64,000 nt of DNA, taken from assembly GCF_020715565.1 (NCBI RefSeq), contig NZ_CP085839.1:1798001-1862000 (forward strand). The letters run 5' to 3'. Position numbers and translations under genes: made by a program. Origin of the DNA: Nocardioides sp. Kera G14. Lineage in GTDB: Bacteria; Actinomycetota; Actinomycetes; Propionibacteriales; Nocardioidaceae. How positions within the stretch are numbered: the first letter of the stretch is position 1; every line of letters begins with the position of its first letter. Shown piece by piece: positions 1-8,208 of this stretch. Under the pieces are notes generated by a model. The model was not told where the DNA came from, did no database searches, and saw only the letters and a list, made by a program, of their open reading frames with translations.

Positions 1-1473
1 TACCCCGGCCACGAGGTCCCTGCGCACCTCGCGTCGTACCTCGCCGTCAACGCCGACTACTTCGACTTCACCGGCGACCCGCCCGCCCCGGGCTACCCGC
101 CGGCCGCCGGACCGCGCGCCACGGAGCAGACCGAGCCGCTGCGGGTGGCCGTCATCGGGTCGGGCCCCGCCGGGTGGTACGTCGCCGACGAGCTGTCCAG
201 CAACCGCCGCGCCGAGACCGAGGTGACCGTGGTCGACCGCCTCCTCACGCCGGGCGGCCTGGTGCGGTTCGGGGTGGCCCCCGACCACCTGGACACCAAG
301 GGTGTGACCGGCACCTTCGACAAGATCGCCGCGCACCGCCGGACCCGGACCGCCTTCGGCGTCTCCGTCGGTACCGACATCTCCCACGCCGAGCTGCTCT
401 CCTGCTTCCACGCCGTCGTCTACGCCACCGGAGCCTCCGCGGGCCGCTCGCTCGGTCTGGCCGGTGAGACGCTGCCGGGTTCGGTCGCCGCCGCTGACCT
501 CGTGGGCTGGTACGCCGGCCACCCGGACCTCGCCTCGCTCGGTCCCGGGCTGTCGTCCCCACGGGCCGTCGTGATCGGCAACGGCAACGTCGGCCTCGAT
601 GTCGCCCGACTCCTGCTCTCCTCCCGCGAGGCGCTGGAGGCGTCGGACGTGACCGCCGAGGCCCTCGAGCTCCTCGACGGCTCCTCGGTCGAGGAGGTCG
701 TGGTGGTCGCACGCCGAGGACCCGCGGATGCGGCCTTCACCTCGCCCGAGCTGCGTGCCCTCATCGAGCACCCCGACTTCGACGTCGTCGTCTCGCCCTC
801 CGAGGTCGAGGGGCTCGAGGCGCTCCTCGACCCCGACGAGCGGAACCCGGCCACCTTCGCCGCCAAGGAGAAGGCGACGCTGCTGCTGGAGGCTGCCGCC
901 ACCGAGTCGGCTCCCGACCGGAAGCGGCTGGTCCTGCGGTTCGGCCTGACGCCCGAGGCGATCCTCGGCGACACCGCCGTGACCGGACTCCGGGTCGTGC
1001 CCACGTCGGGCGGTGAGTCCGAGGTCATCGAGGCGGGACTCGTCGTACGTGCGACCGGGTATCGCTCGACCGCGGTCGACGGCGTGCCCTTCGACGAGGA
1101 GCGCGGCACCTTCCACCACGAGGGTGGCCGCATCCTCGACCCGGCCGACGACAACATCGTCCCCGGCACCTACGTGTCGGGCTGGGCGAAGCGGGGACCG
1201 TCGGGCGTGATCGGCACCAACCGATCCTGCGCCGCCGAGACCGCCCGCGCCGTCCTCGACGACTACGTCGCCGGGCGCCTCGCCACGCCCGAGCGGGCCG
1301 GCGAGTTCGAGAGCCTGCTCGCCTCGCGGGGCGTCTCGGTCGTGGACCACTCCGGCTGGAAGCTCATCGACAACGCCGAGGTTGCGGCCGGCACCGCGGC
1401 CGGTCGTCCGAGGGTCAAGATCACCGACCCGATCGAGCAGCTGAAGATCGCCGGCGCGGCTCAGAAGGCCTGA
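1..1473 (+). CDS. fprB: FprB-like ferredoxin/ferredoxin-NADP+ reductase (5' end outside window)
   Basis: The reading frame is open from base 1, so the N-terminus lies outside the window. The visible part is an FAD/NADPH oxidoreductase of the adrenodoxin-reductase/FprA family. It has GSGPAGWYVADEL near the FAD site, VAPDHLDTKGVT, a second Rossmann motif GNGNVGLDVARLL and the C-terminal GWAKRGPSGVIGTN. The first 30 or so codons resemble the linker that follows the 7Fe ferredoxin domain in mycobacterial FprB, so a ferredoxin domain probably lies just upstream (inference). It would move electrons from NADPH to ferredoxins or P450s. Its 3' end overlaps the convergent sulfotransferase gene by 13 bases, with no room for a terminator. 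Confidence 0.85.
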   Translation, partial: YPGHEVPAHLASYLAVNADYFDFTGDPPAPGYPPAAGPRATEQTEPLRVAVIGSGPAGWYVADELSSNRRAETEVTVVDRLLTPGGLVRFGVAPDHLDTKGVTGTFDKIAAHRRTRTAFGVSVGTDISHAELLSCFHAVVYATGASAGRSLGLAGETLPGSVAAADLVGWYAGHPDLASLGPGLSSPRAVVIGNGNVGLDVARLLLSSREALEASDVTAEALELLDGSSVEEVVVVARRGPADAAFTSPELRALIEHPDFDVVVSPSEVEGLEALLDPDERNPATFAAKEKATLLLEAAATESAPDRKRLVLRFGLTPEAILGDTAVTGLRVVPTSGGESEVIEAGLVVRATGYRSTAVDGVPFDEERGTFHHEGGRILDPADDNIVPGTYVSGWAKRGPSGVIGTNRSCAAETARAVLDDYVAGRLATPERAGEFESLLASRGVSVVDHSGWKLIDNAEVAAGTAAGRPRVKITDPIEQLKIAGAAQKA

Positions 1474-2603
1474 CGGACCTCGTCCTCGGTGAGGCCGTAG
1501 TCGGAGAGCGTGTACTGGTGCGCCGGCTTGGCGCGCCCGGTGCGGGATTCGGCGTCGATCTCCTTGACCGCAGCCTGCGCCTCGGCGCTCCACTGGATGC
1601 CGAAGGCGTCATAGATCCCGGCCACGGTGCCGATGGGATCTGAGACGAAGGCGCGGTAGTCGACGTCGACGAACTGGCTCTGGTCGTAGCGCGGCCGCAG
1701 TTCGGTGAAGGTGCGCCACGAGCGCGCGAGCATCTCGAGCTGCGTGACGCCGATCGTCTCGCCGACGAAGGTCGTCGACATGCCCGCCGTGGCCTCGGCG
1801 CTCAGCGAGCACGCCGAGGCGATCGACGTGACGGGGTCGCGGTGGCAGACCACGACGAGCGCATCGGGATAGACCGTCATGAGGGCGTCCAGCGCGACGA
1901 GGTGACTCGGGTTCTTCAGCACCCAGCGCCGGTCCTGGTCGTTGAGGCCGACCAGCTGCAGGTTGGCCCGGTGCCGCTCGTAGGCGTCGGTCCAGTCCTG
2001 ACCCGCGAGCCACGCCGAGTAGCGCGGAACGTTGGCCAGCGACTCGAAACCGATCGACTTGCCGGTCTGCCGCAGCACCCGCCAGCACTCCTCGACGCTC
2101 GTCGCATCCATGTAGTGGATGCCCATGAACTCCGGGTTCTCGACGTGGTGCTGGGAGTACGCCGCCTGGAGGGCGTTGAAGATCGGGTCGGCCTCCCACG
2201 TCTCCCGCGGAGGGCGCGGCTGGGGGAACTCGGTCAGCCAGGCCTCGAGCCCCTGGTGGGCGGGGTCGGCGCAGAGAAGCCGGTGCAGCGCCGTCGTACC
2301 CGTGCGCGGGAGGCCGGTCACGAAGATCGGGCGCTCGATCGGCACCTCGGCGTGCTGCGGGAACTCCGCGAAGCGCGCCTGGGTCATGAGGCGCCCGACC
2401 AGAGCGCTCTTCACCTGGGCGCGGTGGAAGTAGTTGCCGACCGGCGTGAGGCCGGCCTCCGGCGAGGCCAGGTCGTCGACGAGGATCCGGAAGCCCTCCT
2501 CGTAGCCCGGGTCGCCGAAGTCGTCGAGCCCGGTGGTCCGCATCGCGGCGGCCTGGATGTCCTCGAACGTGCCGACGTCGGGGCGTTGGCGCTCAGTTGT
2601 CAT
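1461..2603 (-). CDS. Sulfotransferase family protein (Rv3529c-like)
   Basis: This 380-residue protein has both PAPS-binding elements of the sulfotransferase fold. The 5'-phosphosulfate loop GLPRTGTTALH is at about 97-107, and the 3'-phosphate motif HRDPVTSIAS is at about 254-263. It should be cytosolic; the acceptor is unknown, and a sterol or thioester-linked intermediate is only a guess from context. It is the last gene of a four-gene KstR-boxed operon (5407 to 1461) and overlaps the SDR gene before it by 11 bases. As I recall, the order hypothetical-SDR-sulfotransferase matches Rv3531c-Rv3530c-Rv3529c in the M. tuberculosis cholesterol region. Confidence 0.85.
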   Translation of the reverse strand: MTTERQRPDVGTFEDIQAAAMRTTGLDDFGDPGYEEGFRILVDDLASPEAGLTPVGNYFHRAQVKSALVGRLMTQARFAEFPQHAEVPIERPIFVTGLPRTGTTALHRLLCADPAHQGLEAWLTEFPQPRPPRETWEADPIFNALQAAYSQHHVENPEFMGIHYMDATSVEECWRVLRQTGKSIGFESLANVPRYSAWLAGQDWTDAYERHRANLQLVGLNDQDRRWVLKNPSHLVALDALMTVYPDALVVVCHRDPVTSIASACSLSAEATAGMSTTFVGETIGVTQLEMLARSWRTFTELRPRYDQSQFVDVDYRAFVSDPIGTVAGIYDAFGIQWSAEAQAAVKEIDAESRTGRAKPAHQYTLSDYGLTEDEVRQAF

Positions 2604-3378
2604 GGAACTCTCCGCAGTCGACGTTGAGGACGGTGCCGGTCACGGCGCTGGCGAGGTCACTGGCAAGGAAGAGCGCGGCGCGGGCGACCTCGTCGGGGGT
2701 GGCGAGCCGCTTGAGGTCGGTCGGCGCGGCCTTCTCGGCGTAGACCTCCGCATGCGTCCGGCCGGTCTCGCTGGCGATCCAGTCGAAGTAGGCCTTGTTG
2801 ACGTCCTCGTAGATGTAGGACGGCGCGACGGAGTTCACCCGGATGCCCCGCGGGCCGAGCTCCGTGGCGAGGCTGCTCGCGAGGTGTGCGAGCGCGCCCT
2901 TGGAGAGCTTGTAGCCGGCGTACTCCGGCTGGCTCGAGTAGAGGACGCACGAGTTGAGCATCAGGATCGAGCCCTGTGAAGCCGCGAGGGCGTCGGCGAA
3001 GAGTGCACTGAGCCGCAGCGGTGCGAAGACGTTCGTCTCCTGGGCGAGGCGCAGGGAGTCGAGGCTGAGTGTCGTGAGGGGATCCATCGGCGGAATTCCG
3101 AAGGCGTTGTTAATCAGGCAGTCGACACGTCCGAACTCCGCCAGCGCCGCCTCGACGAGCCGCTCACGTGCGGCCTCGTCCTGGATGTCGGTGGGCACGA
3201 CGAGGGCGCGACGCCCGTGCTCGCGCACCGTCGCGGCCATCTTCTCCAGCCGGCTCTCGGTGCGGCTCACCAGCACCAGGTCGGCGCCCATGAGCGAGGC
3301 CTGCTCCCCCAGTGCCCGCCCGAGCCCCGGGCCGACGCCGGAGAGCACGATGACCTTGTCCTGCAGCAATGGAATCAA
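2593..3378 (-). CDS. Short-chain dehydrogenase/reductase (Rv3530c-like)
   Basis: A 261-residue classical SDR. The NAD(P)-binding glycine motif GVGPGLG is at 14-20, LINNAFG stands in for the NNAG motif at about 89-94, and the catalytic residues are Ser143, Tyr156 and Lys160. The C-terminal NVDCGEFHDN replaces the usual VDGG end. The substrate cannot be told from sequence; the operon context points to a hydroxy/oxo group on a sterol intermediate (inference). The gene overlaps the upstream DUF1214-like gene by four bases (ATGA), so the two are probably translationally coupled. Confidence 0.88.
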   Translation of the reverse strand: MIPLLQDKVIVLSGVGPGLGRALGEQASLMGADLVLVSRTESRLEKMAATVREHGRRALVVPTDIQDEAARERLVEAALAEFGRVDCLINNAFGIPPMDPLTTLSLDSLRLAQETNVFAPLRLSALFADALAASQGSILMLNSCVLYSSQPEYAGYKLSKGALAHLASSLATELGPRGIRVNSVAPSYIYEDVNKAYFDWIASETGRTHAEVYAEKAAPTDLKRLATPDEVARAALFLASDLASAVTGTVLNVDCGEFHDN

Positions 3379-4535
3379 CTGATCATCCTTCGGGCGACGG
3401 CCCGCTGTCGGGCGGCGATACGGGTGGCATAGTCGGAGTCCGAGAGAGGTACGGCGTCAGGCAGTTCAGCCGGGACGTCGGCGAGCTTCACGTGCCGGAT
3501 CGTCGGTCCGTCGACGGCGGTCAGGTCGCGGGTCAGGTGCTGCCAGCGCAGCATGATCGAACCGGTCAGGTGACCGGTGGTCTCGAGCCAGTTGGCGATC
3601 GGTCGGCCGTCGAGCGGGGGCCGCTCCGAGATGACGAACCGCATCACACCGTCGGCATCGGTGACGGCCTGCGCCTTCGTGAGCGAGGTCTGGTGGGTCT
3701 CGTAGTCGGTGGAGGCGTACCAGTCCGAGCCGATCTGGAATCCCTGATACGCAGCGTCATCACAGCGGGGCACCTCGACGATCAGCGCCTCGTCCTCAGC
3801 GATCTCGTAGTGCCCGATCGAGGAGAACTGGCTCGAGAGCCCACCCGGCGTGGAGGCCGGGACCGTGAGGGTGTTGACCGGCTCCTTGTACTGGAAGAAC
3901 TGGGGGAAGGCGAACCACGTCTGGATGCTCGAGACCAGAGTGCGGGCGGCGACGTCGTACTTCTTCTGCAGCGTCTCGCGCGCATAGGGGCGGCGCGGCC
4001 GGCCGATCATGTCGGGGCGCTCGATGGTGAGGGTCCCGCGGGTCTCGGTGTCCCAGTCGTTGAAGACCTCCCGCACGATCAGCGTCTTCGCGCCCGGCTC
4101 GGCGACATAGCGGAGCTGGAAGGAGCCGTCCTGCGCGACAGAGAGCTCACGGTCGTCGAAGGCCATGAAGCTCGTCGCCACGCTGTCGGCGGAGTAGGCG
4201 CCTCCCATCACCTGGAAGCTCAGATCGGCACTGGTGCCGCGACGGCCGCGGACGACGTACTCCACGCCCTCACGGAGATAGGCGTTGAGGTAGATCGCGT
4301 CCGGGTTGTCGAGCCCCTGGCGGGAGAACTGGTGGGTCGGGTTGACGAAGAGCGGCTGCTCGAGGTCGTAGTCGAAGGCGTTCTGCATCGCCATCCGGAT
4401 GCGGCCGGCGAGGTAGTCGTAGCCCTCGAGCCTCATCGCCTCGGTGCGGATGAAGGGCGCGTTGGCGATCAGCTCCTCGGCCTCGGCGATCGCGTCCTGG
4501 AGCGGCTTTGTGTAGCCGAACGCCTCGCTCATCAT
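3375..4535 (-). CDS. DUF1214-like conserved protein (Rv3531c-like)
   Basis: A 386-residue soluble protein without a signal peptide or membrane segment. The C-terminal half (WYASTDYETHQTSL, then RFVISERPPLDGRPIANWLET) resembles DUF1214/DUF1254-type beta-sandwich proteins. No enzymatic motif is recognisable. It overlaps the LLM oxidoreductase start-to-stop by four bases upstream and the SDR by four bases downstream, so it is a core member of this KstR-boxed operon. Position and size fit Rv3531c of the mycobacterial cholesterol cluster (from memory). Function unknown. Confidence 0.75.
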   Translation of the reverse strand: MMSEAFGYTKPLQDAIAEAEELIANAPFIRTEAMRLEGYDYLAGRIRMAMQNAFDYDLEQPLFVNPTHQFSRQGLDNPDAIYLNAYLREGVEYVVRGRRGTSADLSFQVMGGAYSADSVATSFMAFDDRELSVAQDGSFQLRYVAEPGAKTLIVREVFNDWDTETRGTLTIERPDMIGRPRRPYARETLQKKYDVAARTLVSSIQTWFAFPQFFQYKEPVNTLTVPASTPGGLSSQFSSIGHYEIAEDEALIVEVPRCDDAAYQGFQIGSDWYASTDYETHQTSLTKAQAVTDADGVMRFVISERPPLDGRPIANWLETTGHLTGSIMLRWQHLTRDLTAVDGPTIRHVKLADVPAELPDAVPLSDSDYATRIAARQRAVARRMIS

Positions 4536-5407
4536 CCGACCTTCGAGATCACGTGCTCGGCGTAGTTGTTGAGGTGCTTGACCTTGGTCTCGAGGGGCTC
4601 GGTGTCGGGGCCGACGATGTAGGGCACGCGGAAGCCGACGATGCAGTCGGTGACGCCCTTCTCCTCCAACGCCTTCACGCCGTCGGGCGTGTAGGCGTCG
4701 TAGGAGATCACGTGCACCTCGAAGTCGTCTCGGGTGTCGCCCTCGGCCTTCCGTATCTCGGCGAGCCGCGCCAGGAGGCGATCGAGCTCCTCACCGTCGC
4801 CGCCGGCGTGCATCCAGCCGTCGCCCTTGAGCACGGCGCGCTTGAGCGCCGCGTCGGAGTGACCGCCGACGAGCAGCGGCACCGGCTTGGTCGGCGCCGG
4901 GCACTGCTGGATCGGCGGGAAGTCGTAGAACTCGCCGGAGTAGCCGAAGAACTCACCCGACGTGAGGCCGCGCAGGATGTCCATGCACTCGTCCATCCGC
5001 TTGCCGCGGCGTTCCCACGGCACGCCGAGGGCGAGGAAGTCGTCGGGCCACGGACTCAGTCCCACACCGAGGCCGAGTCGGTTGTCGCTGATCACCGCGA
5101 GGGACGACACCTGCTTCGCGAAGAGCACCGGCTGCCGGACGGGCAGCTTGACGACGAAGGGCGTGAGCCGGAGCGTCGCGGTGACGGCGAAGAGCTGGGC
5201 GCACAGCACGGTCGCCTCGATGAACTCCTTGCCCTGCAGGAACTCGCGGTCACCGGTCTCGGTGTAGGGATAGGTCGAGTCCGACTCCTCGGGATAGAGG
5301 ATCGAGTCGGCCACCGTCATCGACGTGTAGCCGGCCGCCTCGGCTGCTTGGGCCAAGGGGACGTAATAGGCCGCCTGCGTCATGGCCTCGGCGTACGTGA
5401 ACCGCAT
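4532..5407 (-). CDS. LLM-class F420-dependent oxidoreductase
   Basis: A 291-residue luciferase-like monooxygenase-fold protein, recognised by RLGLGVGLSPWPDDF and PVPLLVGGHSDAALKRAV. Members of this actinobacterial group use coenzyme F420. The open frame extends upstream to 5536, but I place the start at ATG 5407. Conserved homology begins there, and a TAGTGT -10 hexamer (minus strand, 5415-5420) inside the KstR box ends seven bases before it, as expected for a leaderless transcript. It is the first gene of the operon running to 1461. Three such F420 enzymes occur in the window, each next to a KstR box. Confidence 0.88.
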   Translation of the reverse strand: MRFTYAEAMTQAAYYVPLAQAAEAAGYTSMTVADSILYPEESDSTYPYTETGDREFLQGKEFIEATVLCAQLFAVTATLRLTPFVVKLPVRQPVLFAKQVSSLAVISDNRLGLGVGLSPWPDDFLALGVPWERRGKRMDECMDILRGLTSGEFFGYSGEFYDFPPIQQCPAPTKPVPLLVGGHSDAALKRAVLKGDGWMHAGGDGEELDRLLARLAEIRKAEGDTRDDFEVHVISYDAYTPDGVKALEEKGVTDCIVGFRVPYIVGPDTEPLETKVKHLNNYAEHVISKVG

Positions 5408-5418
5408 GCCCGCCACAC

Positions 5419-5432
5419 TAGAACGTGTTCTA
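5419..5432. promoter_or_regulatory. KstR operator 1, TAGAACGTGTTCTA
   Basis: Perfect palindrome matching TNNAACNNGTTNNA, extended to CTAG...CTAG at 5418-5433. It sits between the divergent genes at 5407 (minus) and 5454 (plus), 11 and 21 bases from their start codons. On the minus strand its edge supplies the TA of a TAGTGT -10 hexamer. Confidence 0.9.
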
Positions 5433-5436
5433 GAAA

Positions 5437-5452
5437 TGTGAAAGGGTTCACA
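5437..5452. promoter_or_regulatory. CRP-like palindrome TGTGA-N6-TCACA
   Basis: The 16 bases TGTGAAAGGGTTCACA fit the CRP/GlxR-type consensus TGTGANNNNNNTCACA at all ten defined positions. The site lies between KstR operator 1 and the ATG at 5454, and its centre contains the probable Shine-Dalgarno AAAGGG of that gene. Bound protein there would block rather than activate rightward transcription. A chance overlap with the ribosome site cannot be excluded. Confidence 0.45.
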
Positions 5453-5453
5453 C

Positions 5454-5939
5454 ATGCCCCTCTCCACGGAGCGCCCGCCCGGGCTCGACTCTCCCTGGGC
5501 GACGCGCCTGATCAAGTACGGCGCCATGGCGAACACCGCGATCTACCGCCTCACCCGTGGGCGACTGGGCGGCTCGTGGCGGATCATGTCGGGCTGGAAG
5601 AAGCCGGTGCCGATCCTCCTGCTCGACCATGTCGGGCGGAAGAGCGGGAAGAGCTTCACCGCACCCCTCGTCTATCTCGAGGACGACGATCGACTGATCG
5701 TCGTCGCCTCGCAGGGCGGTATGCCGGGCGACCCGCAATGGGTGCACAACCTCATGGCGCAGCCCGACACGACCGTCCAGATCGGCGGCGACCGGCGGAC
5801 CGTCCGAGCACGCGTCGCCACCGCCGAGGAGCGTGCCGAGCTCTGGCCGCGGATGACGGAGCTGTACGCCGACTTCGACACCTACCAGGCGTGGGCGACC
5901 GACCGACAGATCAAGATCCTCATCCTCGAGCCACGCTGA
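5454..5939 (+). CDS. F420H2-dependent nitroreductase/quinone-reductase family protein (Ddn-like)
   Basis: A 161-residue protein of the deazaflavin (F420)-dependent nitroreductase family. The signature PILLLDHVGRKSGK-x-FTAPL at about 64-82 is followed by VVASQGGMPGDPQWVHNL and the C-terminal TDRQIKILILEPR. Family members carry hydride from F420H2 to quinones, nitro compounds or enones. A steroid enone is plausible here because the gene is divergent from an F420 LLM oxidoreductase across KstR operator 1, but that is inference. AAAGGG lies seven bases before the ATG. It is co-transcribed with the SnoaL-like gene 16 bases downstream. Confidence 0.85.
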   Translation: MPLSTERPPGLDSPWATRLIKYGAMANTAIYRLTRGRLGGSWRIMSGWKKPVPILLLDHVGRKSGKSFTAPLVYLEDDDRLIVVASQGGMPGDPQWVHNLMAQPDTTVQIGGDRRTVRARVATAEERAELWPRMTELYADFDTYQAWATDRQIKILILEPR

Positions 5940-5955
5940 TCACCAAGGAGCCCCG

Positions 5956-6384
5956 ATGACCCAGCTCGACGCCCGCGCCGAGATCGTCGATGCACTGACC
6001 CGCTACACCCTCGCCGTCGACCGCGGCGACTGGGACCTGCTCGACACCGTCTTCACTCCCGACGCCGCGATCGACTACTCGGAGTCCGGCGGCATCGTCG
6101 GCAGCATCGCCGAGGCCAAGCCGTGGCTCGCCGAGAACCTCCCCGCCTTCTCCGCGAAGCGGCTCCACATGCTCGGCCAGATCGCCGTCGAGTTCGACAG
6201 CTGGCCCGGCGACTCGGCCCAGGTGACGGCGTACTTCCACAACCCGATGGTCATCAGCGACGGCGCCGGTGGTGAGCGTGTCGTCGAAGTGGGCGGCCTC
6301 TACCACCACCACTTCGTGCGTACGTCGACCGGCTGGCGCTCCAACAAGCTGCACGAGGAGCTCGTCTGGTCGAGGGGCTTCTGA
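5956..6384 (+). CDS. SnoaL-like / NTF2-fold protein
   Basis: A 142-residue nuclear-transport-factor-2-like protein. The N-terminus, EIVDALTRYTLAVDRGDWDLL, is followed by a Phe/Asp-rich segment and a C-terminal YHHHFVRT strand, typical of actinobacterial SnoaL_4 proteins. The fold covers ketosteroid isomerases, dehydratases and hydrolases. Catalytic assignment is not possible by eye, although a ketosteroid isomerase-type role would suit the setting (inference). AAGGAG precedes the ATG by five bases. The gene abuts the convergent methyltransferase with no intervening base. Confidence 0.75.
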   Translation: MTQLDARAEIVDALTRYTLAVDRGDWDLLDTVFTPDAAIDYSESGGIVGSIAEAKPWLAENLPAFSAKRLHMLGQIAVEFDSWPGDSAQVTAYFHNPMVISDGAGGERVVEVGGLYHHHFVRTSTGWRSNKLHEELVWSRGF

Positions 6385-7140
6385 TCAGCCGACGGTGCCG
6401 CGCGCGGCCCATGCGCTGAGCGTGAGCGTGAACGGTCCGTCGGGGAAGCGCGCTCGGGCGACGTCCTCCAGCCGTCGGCGGCCGACGGGGTCCAAGGCCG
6501 CGACGTAGTCGCCCGCTGGCCCGACGCCCAAGGTGTAGGGCTGCCACCAGTCGTCGAAGCTCGAGTGCTCGACGGTGACGGAGATCGGCATCGACACGAT
6601 GTCGCTCAGCCCCGCAGCGGCGAAGAGCTCGGCCAGATGACCCTCGCGAGCGCCGGCGTAGTTCTCCTCGGCCTCGGCCGCCGGGTCGATCTCATGAACG
6701 GCGTCCCAGAACGGCCCGACCGCCCCGGTCCTCCAGTCCCACACGCACGCGGCCACGGTGCCGCCGGGCACGCAGACGCGACCCATCTCGCGCAGACCGG
6801 CCACCGGGTCGGCCATGAAGTGGACGACGAGTTCAGCGAGGGCGAGGTCGAACTCGCCGTCGGCGTACGGGAGATGCTCGGCGGCGCCGAGCCGCACCTC
6901 GACGCCCGGACAGCGCGCAGTCGCGGCCGCGACGAACTGCTCCGACGGGTCGACCGCGGCGAGGCGCGAGGGCGGCGCATGCTCGAGGAGGTGGGCGCTC
7001 AGGGCACCCGGCCCGCAACCGACGTCGAGGACCGCTCGCCCCTCCGTCTCGCCCGCGACGTCGAGGAAAGGCGCGGCGAGGGGCTCGGAGTAGCGGCCCA
7101 TGAACTGCGCATAGGCCTCGCCGGGCACGTCGAAGCTCAT
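6385..7140 (-). CDS. Class I SAM-dependent methyltransferase
   Basis: A 251-residue Methyltransf_11-type protein. SAM motif I, VLDVGCGPG, is at about 37-45. It is followed by AVDPSEQFVAAA, the motif near LPYADGEFDLALAELVVHF, and the post-motif GLREMGRVCVPGG. The methyl acceptor is unknown. It is the fourth gene of the kshA operon, three bases after kshB, which is an unusual neighbour for a ring-hydroxylase reductase. Confidence 0.85.
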   Translation of the reverse strand: MSFDVPGEAYAQFMGRYSEPLAAPFLDVAGETEGRAVLDVGCGPGALSAHLLEHAPPSRLAAVDPSEQFVAAATARCPGVEVRLGAAEHLPYADGEFDLALAELVVHFMADPVAGLREMGRVCVPGGTVAACVWDWRTGAVGPFWDAVHEIDPAAEAEENYAGAREGHLAELFAAAGLSDIVSMPISVTVEHSSFDDWWQPYTLGVGPAGDYVAALDPVGRRRLEDVARARFPDGPFTLTLSAWAARGTVG

Positions 7141-7143
7141 CGC

Positions 7144-8208
7144 TCAGCTGTAGGTGATCTTCACCGAGTCGGTGGTCGGGAGCGACTGGCAGCCGAGGCG
7201 GATGCCGTCGGCGATGTCCTCGTCGTCGAGCACGTCGTTCTTGAGCATCTTGACATCGCCCTTGAGGAGGCGGAAGGCGCAGGCGGAACACTCACCCTCG
7301 CGGCAGGAGTAGGGGGCCTTGACGCCCTTGGACTCGAGGAAGGAGAGCAGGGTGGTGGAGGCTTCCCAGTCGTCGTACGTCCCGCTCTCGCCGTCGAGTT
7401 CGTACTCGAGGTGGGCGGGCGCCGCGCCGGATGTCGAGGGGTCAGAAGCCGGATCTGGCGGGGCGGTCTCCCGGATCTCGCCGAAGGGGTTTCCTCCAAG
7501 AGACACGAACTTCTCCTGGTGGCGGCGCTCGCGGGGGAAGCCGAGCTCCTTGAGGGCGTTCGTCGTCGCCTTCATGAAGGGCGCGGGGCCGCAGACGAAG
7601 GCGTCGTAGGTCGTGTAGGCGCTGGCGAAGGCCTTGAGCTGCTCCTGCGTGGGCAGTCCCTGGACGGACTCGAGCCAGTGGATCACCAGCAGGCGCTCGG
7701 GATTCTCCGCCGCCAGCTCGGCCCACTCGCGCGCGAAGATCACGGAGCGCTCGTCCCGGTTGGCGTAGAAGACGACGATCCGCCCCGAGCCCTCGGCGAG
7801 CGCATTCCGCACGATCGAGATGATCGGCGTGACGCCCGAACCACCGGCGAAGAGGAGCAGGTCCTGGTCGAGGTCGGCCGGGGTGAAGATGCCGCTCGGC
7901 ACCAGCACCTGCAGGCTGTCACCGGGCTTGAGCTCGCTGCAGATCCACTGCGAGGCATAACCGTCGAGCGTGCGCTTGACCGTGATGGCGAGCGGCCCCT
8001 CGAGGTGCGGCGAGGAGGAGAGGGAGTAGCACCGGGCGACGAGCCCGGTCCGCTCACTCGGGATCGCGACGGTGATGAACTGGCCGGCGCGATACCGGAA
8101 CAGCTCCGTGTGCTCGCCCGGGTCGAGCACGACCGTGCGGGCGTCGTCGGTCTCCTCGATGACGTCGAGGACCTTGAGGTGGAAGGACTCCTCCTGTGAC
8201 CCGGCCAT
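7144..8208 (-). CDS. kshB: 3-ketosteroid 9alpha-monooxygenase, ferredoxin reductase component KshB
   Basis: A 354-residue FNR-type reductase fused to a plant-type ferredoxin. It has the FAD motif RCYSLSS (59-65), the nucleotide-binding motif GGSGVTPII (122-130), and a C-terminal [2Fe-2S] cluster formed by Cys302, Cys307, Cys310 and Cys340. It would pass NADH electrons to KshA for 9alpha-hydroxylation of androstadienedione-type substrates. I start it at ATG 8208; an in-frame extension to 8340 overlaps the upstream gene out of frame. It is co-transcribed with kshA, whereas kshA and kshB are separated in M. tuberculosis. Other ring-hydroxylase reductases share this layout, but adjacency to kshA makes KshB likely. 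Confidence 0.9.
   Translation of the reverse strand: MAGSQEESFHLKVLDVIEETDDARTVVLDPGEHTELFRYRAGQFITVAIPSERTGLVARCYSLSSSPHLEGPLAITVKRTLDGYASQWICSELKPGDSLQVLVPSGIFTPADLDQDLLLFAGGSGVTPIISIVRNALAEGSGRIVVFYANRDERSVIFAREWAELAAENPERLLVIHWLESVQGLPTQEQLKAFASAYTTYDAFVCGPAPFMKATTNALKELGFPRERRHQEKFVSLGGNPFGEIRETAPPDPASDPSTSGAAPAHLEYELDGESGTYDDWEASTTLLSFLESKGVKAPYSCREGECSACAFRLLKGDVKMLKNDVLDDEDIADGIRLGCQSLPTTDSVKITYS

Noticed and set aside
5408..5536. N-terminal extension of the LLM oxidoreductase to 5536
   Set aside because: It would run through the KstR operator and into the divergent gene; homology begins at ATG 5407.
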